Shown here: piece after piece, positions 13,201 through 24,000 of the stretch | Layout: every line of letters begins with the position of its first letter | How positions within the stretch are numbered: the stretch's first letter is position 1 | From: Leuctra nigra | Lineage: Eukaryota > Arthropoda > Insecta > Plecoptera > Leuctridae | DNA: 64,000 nucleotides | Direction of reading: 5' to 3' | Assembly: GCA_934045905.1 (NCBI GenBank) | Contig: OW203761.1 | Span: 34,336,964-34,400,963 of the forward strand | Program-made: the position numbers and the translations under genes | Notes under the pieces: model-generated | What the model was told of the DNA's origin: nothing | The model's input: the letters and a program-made list of their open reading frames with translations, nothing else | Databases searched by the model: none

Positions 13201-13679
13201 ATTGTTACTAGAAACAATTCTCCACTTTGAACACTTAGGTATTGTCCTTGATACATATGTACTAAATGTAATGTGCCAAAGATAATTTGTTAATATTCTT
13301 TTCACGTTTTTATGCAAGGAAGGATCATAGAGTGATGGCAGATTTGGTAAAAATAACGCTCTGATTGCAAGATTATGTGCAAGATATGCATGATGTGTTT
13401 CTTGTCACTCCACAGTGGGTGATACGAAATACATGTGAAAACAGAAAACCAATGATAATTAGGGCATACCTAAACATCTCAATTTATTACAACAAAAAAA
13501 GGACGTACCTACTATTGATCAGTCGAGTTCCTAACATGAAATAAAGTGATTTGTTGTCTTGTCTTGTTTGTATCTTGTAACCCCCCCCCCCCCCCCCCAT
13601 TTCTTGTCACTACATACCTAGGTACTACTCCTGAAATTGTTTAATTATAGCTCGATTGTATTCTTTCAGTATGTCGTGA
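4217..13679 (+). CDS. eIF6: Eukaryotic translation initiation factor 6 (eIF6)
   Basis: eIF6 (Tif6 in yeast) binds the 60S ribosomal subunit, helps pre-60S maturation in the nucleolus and blocks premature joining with 40S until it is released. Coding exons are 4217-4323, 6678-6763, 11494-11669, 11963-12139, 12954-13135 and 13670-13679, all with GT-AG junctions. They sum to 738 nt, exactly 245 codons plus TGA, the usual eukaryotic length. The start is [16 protein letters not shown]. Later diagnostic segments are [18 protein letters not shown] across the exon 2/3 junction, [12 protein letters not shown] and [12 protein letters not shown] in exon 3, SNQGGLVHP in exon 4, and [16 protein letters not shown] in exon 5. 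The five-fold pentein-type repeats run through the whole chain. The last exon supplies only the final residues MS and the stop. Intron 2 (4.7 kb) is swollen by nested transposons, yet the frame is fully intact. Confidence 0.97.
4995..5902. mobile_element. Nested fold-back in eIF6 intron 1
   Basis: The outer arms are inverted copies. A left block with GTATCGCACTGGGTTGCAAC (about 5011-5030) is matched by its complement near 5870-5895, and each arm has GGCTGGAACCCGC. A block of about 105 bp, from TGGAACCCGCGTATGG to CACGTGATCTA, is also present twice in direct orientation (about 5039-5128 and 5761-5852). Another hairpin element (5129-5756) sits between these two direct copies. No protein is encoded. 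Confidence 0.75.
5129..5756. mobile_element. Hairpin MITE with TA target duplication
   Basis: The ends are TTCGACACTAAAAG and its complement, flanked by TA (5127-5128 and 5757-5758). Nearly the whole element is one long palindrome: a block with AAGTCACTTAGATGTCAATC (about 5220-5240) pairs with about 5643-5665, and AAATTCTTGTGAAAACGAG (about 5357) pairs with about 5515-5535. The RNA would fold into one long hairpin. It has no ORF. Confidence 0.75.
6006..6127. mobile_element. Short hairpin MITE
   Basis: The 122-bp element has imperfect inverted ends ATGGTGATTTCGACTGGCCGC and the complement of ATGGCGTTTTCGGCTGGCCGC. It lies in eIF6 intron 1, is GC-richer than its flanks and has no coding capacity. 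Confidence 0.6.
6186..6543. repeat. Near-perfect hairpin element in eIF6 intron 1
   Basis: The two arms of about 160 bp are close to identical complements, from TAATAAAAACTCACAAACTC at the left to its complement at the right, with a short centre at about 6352-6372. Each arm has an ORF-like stretch that reads the same from both strands, which is a by-product of the palindrome. The right arm contains CTGATGA (6440-6446), a possible GGAGA/TCTCC stem and GAAA (6466-6469), which resembles the core of hammerhead ribozymes. The left arm has lost the G of GAAA. Confidence 0.75.
7564..8105. mobile_element. MITE with TTA target duplication (PIF/Harbinger-like)
   Basis: The inverted ends TACCCTGTTCTCACTACA and the complement of TACCCCGTTCCCACTACA are flanked by TTA at 7561-7563 and 8106-8108. 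A 3-bp TTA duplication suits PIF/Harbinger transposases. The interior repeats the palindromic CAACTGCAGTTG motif in both orientations. The open frame at 7743-7925 has no recognisable product. Confidence 0.7.
8361..8718. mobile_element. Fold-back element carrying a tRNA-like gene
   Basis: Inverted repeats of about 50 bp begin GTGACTAAAATCCCGACAGC and contain AGGTTAAAAAAATAGTCCC. The right end is the near-complement ending at 8718. The tRNA-like sequence sits off-centre at about 8461-8533. There is no ORF. Confidence 0.65.
8461..8533 (+). tRNA. tRNA-Arg(ACG)-like sequence, degenerate
   Basis: A clear A-box region (TGGCGCTTTGGATAGCG) and B box (GGTTCGAATCC) are present. The D stem GCGC/GCGT and T stem GTCGG/CCGGC pair with one G-T pair each. 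The anticodon loop CCACGGT gives ACG with C at position 33. The acceptor stem does not pair well and the anticodon stem has mismatches, so this is a tRNA-derived relic. T9 at 8536-8544 would stop Pol III. Confidence 0.45.
9033..9970 (-). repeat. 0.9-kb interspersed repeat family F, copy 1
   Basis: This copy runs in the opposite orientation to the copies at 17305-20705 and 45606-46509. One end has TTGAGCGAGCGTC and the other CGTTACACTGAGCGTTTACCTAG. Between them are many short degenerate repeats of the type ATTGGTT / CCAATCA, each followed by AAATTTGAAA-like sequence, at intervals of roughly 60-70 bp. No ORF looks coding. Confidence 0.7.
10139..11490. other. eIF6 intron 2 remainder, no gene recognised
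   Basis: The sequence is AT-rich, and no further repeat boundary was resolved. A short open frame at 10840-11091 on the minus strand shows no family features. Confidence 0.4.
13581..13598. repeat. Poly-C tract of about 18 bases in the last eIF6 intron
   Basis: An uninterrupted C run is followed by ATTTCTTGTCAC. Similar long G or C runs occur near 1017, 32597, 34343, 35820, 48922 and 60766. Confidence 0.8.
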
Positions 13680-13976
13680 AAATCGAATCCTGCCGTGTGT
13701 TCACCAAGGAACTCGGATGTCCGTTCATCTCTACAATCTTCTAAGTTCATGTTCCGATTCAAACAAATCGAGTGGTTCTTGTTTGCAAGTGCCACCATTA
13801 TAATATTTAATAGAATACTTAAGTAAAATTTAATTCCAAGTTAATATTGTAATAAGTATAAAAAGTCCACCAATTAAAAATACCACTGCATTTCATTTCT
13901 TTGAGGAGTAACTACATTACAATATATAAGTAGAGTACCTACTTCTAGCCTCTTGTAAGAGGAAGCTTTTTACGAA

Positions 13977-14067
13977 AATAAAAGTGGACTTGTAAGATGT
14001 GTACTATCTAGGCAGTAGCTCGATTACTAACTGGATGGTGTATTATCAAAATAAAATGTTGAATAAA
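13977..14067 (+). terminator. Candidate eIF6 polyadenylation signals
   Basis: AATAAA occurs at 13977-13982, 14050-14055 and 14062-14067, about 300-390 bp after the eIF6 stop and before the next gene starts. Which one is used cannot be told from sequence alone. Confidence 0.4.
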
Positions 14068-14288
14068 ATTGATGGCATTCAAGGTATTTCAATTTAGTTC
14101 CTAAAAATAAAATAATTATGTATGCAGTGCCTTCTAAATCATTTGCAAAAAAAATTGTTAACATTTTTTGTGACTGCTAAATTACCAGAACTGTTTTTCA
14201 TTCCCGAAGAGAATGTTCAATCCATAATATTTGCATAAATCCCAACTAGGGATAATACTAGTATATGTTTTTTTTTTAAATCGTGCAG

Positions 14289-15020
14289 ACCTCCAAGTAG
14301 GTAGGCTACATAAATTTACAAAAGATGGATGAAAAAATAAAGAAGCCGCTGAATGTTAGTAGCACACCGTCATCAGGATCTCTTGAGCAACAGCAATCTG
14401 AATTTGGCGACGAGATTGTTGAAGAGTTGGGTACTGTGATGGAAATCGGCTGGGCTGACGATGTCATTAAACAACTAGCAAGGATTTCATCAGTGAACTC
14501 TAAGATGTCTTTAACTAAATACCACCAAGGATCAAAAGTTACAAAGCACAATATTACATCTAGTTTACTGCTGCCAAACTCGACCAATTATCCTATTAAT
14601 TTTGAGAACAATGATGTTTATGGAAAGCGTACGACTACTGATATATTGAATAAGTTCATATATCCAGTAGAACCATTGAGAAACATACAAACTGGCAACA
14701 CAGAATACCACCATGAGTATGATTGCCATATTCTTTCCGTTCATAATTTACCTGTGGTCGAGGACGAACCTAATCAGATTCCAAATACTACAACTCCGTT
14801 GCTAAGCAATACACCAACCCTGCATGAAGCCCAGGTGTTAGAAGTTGTTGGGGAAGAGCACACTGGTTCTGCTGGTGTTGAGTCACCTCTACCACAATCA
14901 ACGGCTGGTTGCAGTTCTACAACAAAGAAGCACAGGCCACTCAAACACCTAAATTGTACAATGAGCAGTGGTGTTCATGAAGCATGGGTGCTTTTGGGAG
15001 CTGATGGCAACTCACAGCAG
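14289..15020 (+). CDS. First coding exon of the coiled-coil gene with short 5' leader
   Basis: A polypyrimidine-AG acceptor ends at 14288, then 36 nt of leader precedes ATG at 14325. The 232 codons are Ser/Thr/Asn-rich, with acidic EFGDEIVEELG and tryptophan-containing GWADDVIKQL early on. The donor GTAGGTAC at 15021 leaves phase 0. The acceptor implies an untranslated first exon further upstream, which was not located. No known domain is visible. Confidence 0.7.
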
Positions 15021-18000
15021 GTAGGTACTTAGTAACATTTCAGGTACCTAATTGATCAGTATTCAGTATTATTGGTATTGGTCAGGTCAGTATTGTCAGT
15101 AGGTTACCTCTAGGTATAAATTTGTTGTTTTTCTTTAGCGCTCTGTAAATTAAATGTGGGTGCAATCCTTTCAGGGATGGCTCCAGGGGGCCTATTCTTG
15201 ATCTTTTTTGATCTCGCCGTGCCCAGTGGTTAATTTAAGGGGTGGACGAGGGTGGATGGGTCCCCTCACTCTTTTTATCAGTGTGGATGACGTCTGCCCA
15301 CTTATTTTTCATAAGTAAAAATTGTCTTAAAATTGTGTACAAATAGCGTAGAAAGGCTCCTAATTTGGTCCTGAAATTCAAAATTTTCTCTAGACTGTGT
15401 TGGGGGGGCCCTCCCACCAAACCCCCCATTGTTTTCGTAAGCAAGTAATTTTTCCTGACATCGCCGACCGTCCGCCCCCTTATTATTTTGCAAATTAAAT
15501 TAACCACTTCTCGCGACCGCCTTCATTTTGGCTAATGCTATTTTACGGTCGCGCCGAAATAAATATATATATATATATTAGGTAGGTTTACCTCCTACCT
15601 AAAAAAGGCCCTCAGGGGTAGCATTGATCCTCTTGCCAAAATTTAATCCTGCCCACCGAAAAATAATCGAAATTGGATGTAGTATTAGTCAAATATGATT
15701 TTTAATGTTCGGGTAAAGCTAAAACAACCAAACACCGATAGAATAATTTCAATTTTTCTACTACCTACTAGGTACCTAATTTTAAGTGAATGCTAAATAA
15801 TTGAAGAAGTTTAAATTTTTAATCCCAACATTAAGAAGACATCACAATTCATAAATTGTAATTTAGCAAAGAATTTACTGTCAAAATTGTTTACAGACCC
15901 CAAATAAGTAGAAGTAGGTAGGTACCTACCTACTAGAGCTACTAGGGTTGTGTGAACCGGGCCTGTTTTCATTTTCGAACCCTCCAGGTTCAATTTTCAA
16001 AGTTATTTCAAACACAAAAAATTATGTGCTCATTTTGAGGGGGTTCTACGTGGTTATGAGATTTTAATTTCAGGGCAAATGTTGGAAGAAGATGTTAGTA
16101 GAGACCCAATATTTATCAATAAAATATCCGGGAAGATTGAAGCTGGTAAAAATTTGATTCATAGGGTCAGCCTTAATAAACGTTTGTTTAAAAAGCTGAA
16201 ACTTGGTATGAATATTCTTAATACCTAGGCACTAAGAGACTGGATTCGTAGGGACGCACTTTATCGATATTTCTAAAATAAAATTGGTAGGTACATGGGT
16301 AGGTATAGGAATTTCTATCAAGAAAACCTACATTTTGTATTGCCTGTGGTCAGGGTATGTACTAGATATAAAGTTGTTGACAAAAAAGCCGAATCACTTT
16401 CTTCGCCTATTCATGACAAAAACAATGAGGCGAGCCTACTTGCAAGGTTCTTGAGTGGTAATGGCGGTCGCTGGAGTTGTTCCAATGCAACAGCAATTTT
16501 TGTAAAAAAAAAAATGTGTCGGAAATATTAGAGGTGAAAAAGGTCCAGTGGGTTGTAGAATCACGCATTAGAATGAATGAGGAAAATGCATTTAAAGTTT
16601 GTTCACAGCAAGAATAATGAACCGTAATGGCGGCAGTGTACTACTGTAAGTGTAGTCTAGCAAACCTATACCTACACATGTAAATATCAATGCAATAATC
16701 AAAAAAAATGTATAATACCACTGTAGATAAAAATAAATCAATTCTATTGAATATTTGAATATTTCTAATATTTTTTATTACTAAACATTGTGTATTTCAC
16801 ATAATTTATACCATTTCAATAATCCAAAGAAGAAAGTCTTGCCATTGACAGGGTAGTGTTCACGTGAATGACCAATGAAAGACGAGATCGACTAAAACGT
16901 CAGAAATATTCTTAACGTGAACGAACTTTATTCCTTTTGTGTGCAATAGTTTGGCCACTTTTGTGATTTATATTTTTAGTCACGTGGTATCGTCTACCCT
17001 TAATAAATTGCCTGCCACTCGCTGCCCACCCTAGAAAAATTTCTGGCACCCGCCTTCAATCCTTTTACTAATGTTAATCTAGCTGCTAGCTGAATCAAAT
17101 TTGCAACTTCGTGCAATTCTGCATGGTGAACATCTCTCGTGAAATTTGTACAATAACGGTGGCAGAACCAAGTTTGGACTGGAAATATAAATTCGGAATT
17201 AAAAATGAGTGTCTCAATATGAGAAAGTGAAACACTTGAACCATTACTTGACCACCGTCCAGAAGTATTTCAGGATTGGGCCTCTTAAAATGAGCAAATT
17301 ATATAAACTAGAAAAACGCTCCGTGTAATGCGTTGATGAGCGAGCACGGATACGTGCAACAACTCCAATCGAACACGATCCACTCAATAAAAGATATCTA
17401 ACTACATCATTACTGATTCTCATTAAAAGTTGAATTGACCATGAATTTGCTAATTTTTTATCAAACTCGTATAAGAAGAGCGATTTAAAACTCATAAAAT
17501 CTCAATAAGTCTGTAATCACCTACTTGACTGATTGGGCTTAAAATGTGTACTACAAGACCTTCCACCTGGTACCTTCCAAGATCACCACTACGTTCCTGG
17601 ACCTTCTCCACTCCTTCCATCTCACAGAAACCATTGCCTCCCCCACTCGGATCACTCTGAGCACCTCCACCCTTATAGACAATATATTCACCACTCTCAA
17701 CCAGTCCGCCTACTCCGCTTCCCTATTTGACAGCGGACTCTCAGACCATATGGCCCTTACCCTCTCTCTTAACATACCGCCTTCTCTAGACGAACCGGAT
17801 CATAAAATCCAGAAGAGAATCTTCTCCGAGGCCAATTCCAACAAATTTCACTCCCTACTCCAAGAAGAAGCCTGGGAACACCTCTCCTCGTCCCCGGATC
17901 TCAATGACATGTACTCCACTTTCATCAACACGTTCCTATCCCACTTCAATCAGGCCTTTCCCTTCAAAAAGACGAAAAAATCTCCCAATCCCACAAAGAG

Positions 18001-21000
18001 AGATGGATCACTGCTGAAATCCGTCAGACGGCCGACGAGCTTCGTAGCCTACATCTCCTCCTCAGAACCAATCCTAGCTGCCATATCCTGAAGTCCAAAT
18101 ATCACTCCCTTAAGAAATCTCACAGCAAAAACATCCGTCTCACCAAGCGCCTATTCTTTGACAATCTCATTGAAGCCTCCAACAATAGATCCAAAACCTC
18201 CTGGAACATTATCAAAACTCTTTCCACGCCAACTCAACATCCCACTAACCTCATGCTTCTCATCAATGGCAAAGAGACTACTGAGCCGCTCACCCTGGCC
18301 AATCACCTGAACGACTTCTTCATCACTTCAGGTGACGTCGCCCCTCCTTTGTCCACAGCCATTCTGTCCCATCTACCGCCGGTGACCAGCTCCACTTGTC
18401 GCCCACCTCTCTCCCTCCGTCCCACTACGCCGTACGAACTGATTCATCTGGCCAAATCCATGCGCGCTAAGTTCTCCAGTGGTCCCGATGGTGTTCCTGG
18501 TTCTGTGCTAGCAAGATGCATGGCTCATGTTGCTGAGCCTCTCTCCCTCATTATCAACCGCTCATTCTCCTCTGGCATCTTCCCCGATCAACTCAAAATG
18601 TCTCACATCATCCCTATCCATAAAAAGGGAAAGAAATCTGACATTAACAACTATCGACCCATATCTCTCCTCTCTTCTTTCTCCAAAATCATTGAAAAAG
18701 TCATCCTAGACCGTCTGACCTCCTATCTTTCAGACCACTCCATCCTTGCCGACTGCCAACATGGCTTCCAAAAACGTAAATCTACAGGTACGGCAATATA
18801 CCAATTCCTCACCACACTCCATGCTGCACTCGACAAGGGGGACCACTCAATAGGCCTCTTCTATGACTTGTCGAAGGCATTCGACACCATCGACCACTGC
18901 CTCCTCCTTCACAAGCTGGAGCTCTGTGGCATAACGGGTCTGGCCAATCGACTGATATCCTCTTTCCTAACCAACCGCTCGCAGACAGTGATCATCCCTT
19001 CCCAACAAACCGCGCTCTCCATCTCTCATCACCTCCTCCTCTAAACTAATTCGCTGCGGTGTCCCTCAAGGTTCCGTTCTTGCTCCAACACTCTTCCTCG
19101 TCTATGTGAACGACCTCCCTGACCTCATCACCTACGGCAACCTCTTTCAGTTCGCTGATGATACGAACCACCTCCTTACAGCTCCTAAATCCAAATCATT
19201 CCTTTCCCTCATCGAGACAGCCAATGAGCAGGCAGCAATCATGTCATCTTACTGCTCGAACAATAAGCTCGCTCTCCAACCCTCCAAAACAACCTTCATC
19301 AACTTCCACACCCAATCTCACAAGCCGTCTATCTCTCCCCTAATCCGCATCAATGACCACATTATTCCGAGCACCCCATCCATAAAATTCCTGGGCATCC
19401 ATCTAACTGCTACCCTCAATTGGTCTACGCACATCCAACACACGGTCTCCAAAATCCAGAGTAGCTGCTTCCTACTACGCCGACTCAAGCCCATAGTTAA
19501 CGCCCATTCCCTCAAACTGGTCTACCACGCTCATTTCCATTCCCATCTCTCCTATGGACTCCTCTTCTGGGGCACCTCTCCCGGTGCCAACCGCATTTTC
19601 ATCCTGCAGAAACAGGCAGTCCGCATTATTGCCGGCATCTCTCGCCGCAAGTCTGCCAAACCCGAGTTCATTAAGTTACACATCCTGACTCTCACCTGCA
19701 CTCTCATCCGTATTGCCAGCTCCTTTGCTCGTGAGCACCCAACCCTCTTCCCCCTAAACTCGTCAGTTCATCAATATGGCACTCGAGGGGGAAACTCCAT
19801 ACGTATCCCCACTCACTCTCACTCCTCATTCACTAGCAGCCCCCACTATATATGCACAATTATCTATAATAAGCTACCACAGCACATCACCACCTCTCCC
19901 ACCTGGGCCAGCTTCCAATCCAGTCTCAATGCCTACCTCCTCCTAAACCCATTCTACAGCCTGCAGGAATTTCTAGACTCATAACTGTACCAGCACTTCA
20001 GTGTCAATCATCTTAACCTCAAGCACTCTCGTTCCATTGTTCTTCCTATTCAACTATCGGCCACGTACTACACGGCATTGTCTTAGCCGAGGCGATTTAT
20101 TCATTTATTTATATTTATTCTACATGTAATCATTTTTATTATTATTTTTCTTAGGTATAAATATTACTATTATTAGTTTTATTATTTACTGTACATATAA
20201 CTGTCATTGTAAACATTGTGACTTGTAAATATTTCTGACTTAGTCATAACTTGTACATACATTCTTGACGATACCCATACATGTATTATGTACTTGTCCA
20301 CGGGATGATAATAAAATACAATACAATACAATACAATACAATACAATTTTAGATAATGTTGGTCTTCATCACCATGAAAAATTTGAACTTATAATTGGAA
20401 TTACAAATTTTGATTTTTGACCAATCAGAAGATATTCTTTAAACTTAGCTGAAACTTTGTAAGATTTGGGTCAATGTAGGTCGCAATGACTTGGCAAAAT
20501 TTCAAATTGATCAGACCAACCAATAGAAAGATAATTTTTAAAAAATTTGAACCAATCAACAGATTTCAAAAAAATAAGGTCTGCAACATGTGTGAAAAAT
20601 TTGAGCTTGATCGAAGGAATGGTGCGACCTGTTTGTATGTTTGTTGTACTGGCAGAAAAAAAGGTCCATGCCAAAAGATCCAATATTGGAGATGCTCACT
20701 CAACTACCTTCATACATGCAAAATTTAAATGTTATTGATTAGATAACATAATTGGTTTCATTTTTATTTAGGTAACGGAACGGGATGTAAACATCATCTT
20801 AGGGGGTCGAAGTGTTGAGTCTGCATTAGCCACAAGCCCTACACACCAGATGTCAGCTGCATTTGCAACTCATCACGCTCGGAGTGACACTGCCATTGAA
20901 CTCGCTCCAATCATTCAAGAATCACTCCTCTTTCTGAATCGCGATAACAACATTGGAGAACAAACCGAACAACTAAGACGACTGAAATTGGAGCGCAAAG

Positions 21001-24000
21001 CTGCTTATATGTTACTCCTCATAACGCAACCTCAAGCAACAGAAGTTGATGCAATGCAGCCTGCGCCTTCTGTCCACTTTGTCAATGTAGAGGATGAGAG
21101 GGTGTTGCAGTGGAGAAATTCGCAAGAAGGGTAATTCAGTTCTTAAAAATGGTTAGCTAGTATTTAACATCTAACTATGTAAGTTGCATAAAAGAAATAA
21201 AGTTATGTTTTTAGACCTCTTGGACCTGAGTTTAAATCATTTGTACATGGAAGGATAATGACTGGAAATCAAAGACCTACGATTCAAAAGGAAGCAATGA
21301 ACAGTATCTCTGAAAATGAAACAACTCAGGTACTTAAAAAATTATTTCATTATGCACAAATGCATTGCACTTGCACAATGCTAAATAAATAATGTATTTT
21401 CAATTGTTAGGTTAACCAAACTGACAATGAAACCACAAAGTCAAATCATCCCATACAGAGAAAAAGTATCAATATCATTCGTAAACTAATACCATGTAAA
21501 TCAACTACACATGATTACGACATTCTAACAATGTCGCCAACAACCCAATTAATTAATTTTGGAGATGAAGTTTGCTTTGCAAGACATCCAACAGCTAATG
21601 ATGTCAACAAATTCAGGTAGGTATATTAAAATTAATTCAAAATTTCATATAGGTATCAACAATGAGGTATTGTTACAAGATTTAAAATGGTTTCAGATAT
21701 GGTGACGAAAAATGCAAACATTTTTCTGATAACTTGGACGAGTTTTATCAAACAAAAGACAAGAATAAATCTATGCGATTTTTGAGAAATCTCAGTTTAA
21801 ACCCAAGTAACAATAGTTGTGAAGACCACCCACCAAATGTAAAATGCATTGCTATTTATTCTTCTATGCCAGTTAGTTAACACAGGACTAGTAGGTACCT
21901 ACATAAAATCAATGCTAATAGGTTTTTGTAATTGCAGGGCCGGAAAATGTTCATAGAACAAGAAGAAAAAATTCTAACTAGTAATTCTCCAACCACACTG
22001 CACCATCTTCCAATGGAAATGCATGTGTATGTTCTTTTTTGTATTTGTATGTTCAGTCCACTGTTTAACAGAAAACAATTCTAGTACCTACATGCAAAGA
22101 TATAAGTCGATTGTGGAACTGACTTTTGACATTGTAGCTTTCTTGTATTATTGTAAATTGGTACAATTTGCTGGCTTTCGAGGAACAAGAATGTGCTTCC
22201 TTCATACGTAAAATATAATAATAATTGCCTCTGTAAAGTACCAATCAGGCATGCACCAGAGATATCTATGGGGCTGTGCATGAAGGATGTCATGCTAAAA
22301 ATAATATGTTATTTTGACTTCCCCTCCCCTTGTCAGTCCCTAGGTCTGTCCGTTGGGCTTGCTCGGAACAGCTCCGAGTTGCACCAGCCCTATACTTCCT
22401 GAGGCCAACAAAGAAAATCACCTGTTCCAAGTTGCTTGAAGCAGTTTCAACGTAGAAACCGACTGAGTCATACTTTTCGAAACCATCCACCTAAAAGAAT
22501 ACCACATAACCATCCATGTAACCCCTCCCCTAAATAGAATTTGTCTGACTGCAAAATTTATCAATTTAGCGTACGTTTGAAAGACATTTCAGGTCTCGGC
22601 ATATCAACTCAAATATTCAAATAATAACTCAAATAATAACACCCGAAACGTGATGTCCTTTATGCACAGCCCCTAAATACATTACCCACATTCATTTTTA
22701 GTTGAATATTTGTTGATTTGAACAAATATACGAAACAATTTTAAATATACGGCTCCACATTTGTAAACAATCAATATCAGCTTTTCCAATTTTCAGTGAG
22801 TGTCCATATTGCAATACACAAGACCGAGATATGATTAAATTTAAAGAAGATATACAAGAATTTAAAGATCGACTCTTTGAGAGTGAGAATATAATCAAAC
22901 AGAATATTGCCAAACACATATCTGATAAGCATCTTGAAGTACAGCTCTGTGAGTATAATTGTTTCCCAAAGTTAATCTATCTGCAGCCTAAAATGCAATA
23001 ATATTTAATCATTATACTTTAATCATTATTCAATGTACAAAATAAAAAAAACAAAATAAACATTTTTCCAGCAAGTACAATTTAAAAATATATAAAATAC
23101 CGTATTTACTCGCATATAAGGCGCAGTTATATTAAAAAATTTGCATTTCAAAAAGTGGGGTGCGCCTTATACGCGCCTACAACTACATATATAGTGTTTT
23201 CCAAGATTAGGTTTCTCAAAACTACACAGTAGGTAAGTAGGTAATATAAAATATTATGCTGCTGGGGAAATTGGAAAAAGATGGTTGATTCGAGTAATGA
23301 GGGCGACATGGAAACAGAGGACCATACCGGACGATTGGAGAAAGGGAGTGATTGTACCGATCTACACAAAGGGTGACAGGAAGAAGTGCAGCAACTACAG
23401 GGGAATTACTTTGATGTGTCAATGTGCCAAAGTATTCGAAAAAGTGGTGGAATTTAGACTGAAAGAAGTAGTAGAGGAAAAGCTCAGGGAGGAACAATAT
23501 GTGTTCAGGCCAGGTAGATCAACCATTGATCCAATATTCACTATCCGACAAGTCATGGAGAGAAAGTGGGAGAGTGGAGAAAAACTGCACATGGTTTTTC
23601 TAGACTTGGAAAAGGCCTACGATCGCCTACCAAGGAAGAAAGTATGGGAATGTCTGAAGCGGAAGGGGGTGGGATTGGGTCTGATTGAGAGAATCAAGAG
23701 CACATATGAGAAGAACGAGAGCTGTGTACAAACAGTGGAGGGGAAGTCAGGATGGTTTGAGGTGAAGGAAGGACTTCGACAGGGCAGCGTTCTTTCCCCG
23801 ACACTATTTGTCATTGTCATGGACGAGCTGCTGAGAAAAGAAGAATCAAGCGAAGACCAGGAGACGAATACACTGGTATATGCAGATGATATCGTAGTGT
23901 GGGGAGGAACCAGCGAATGTGTTCAAGAAAAGATTGATAGATGGAGCCAGATGACTGAAGAATACGGTATGCGAATAAGTCAGGAAAAGAGTGAGACACT

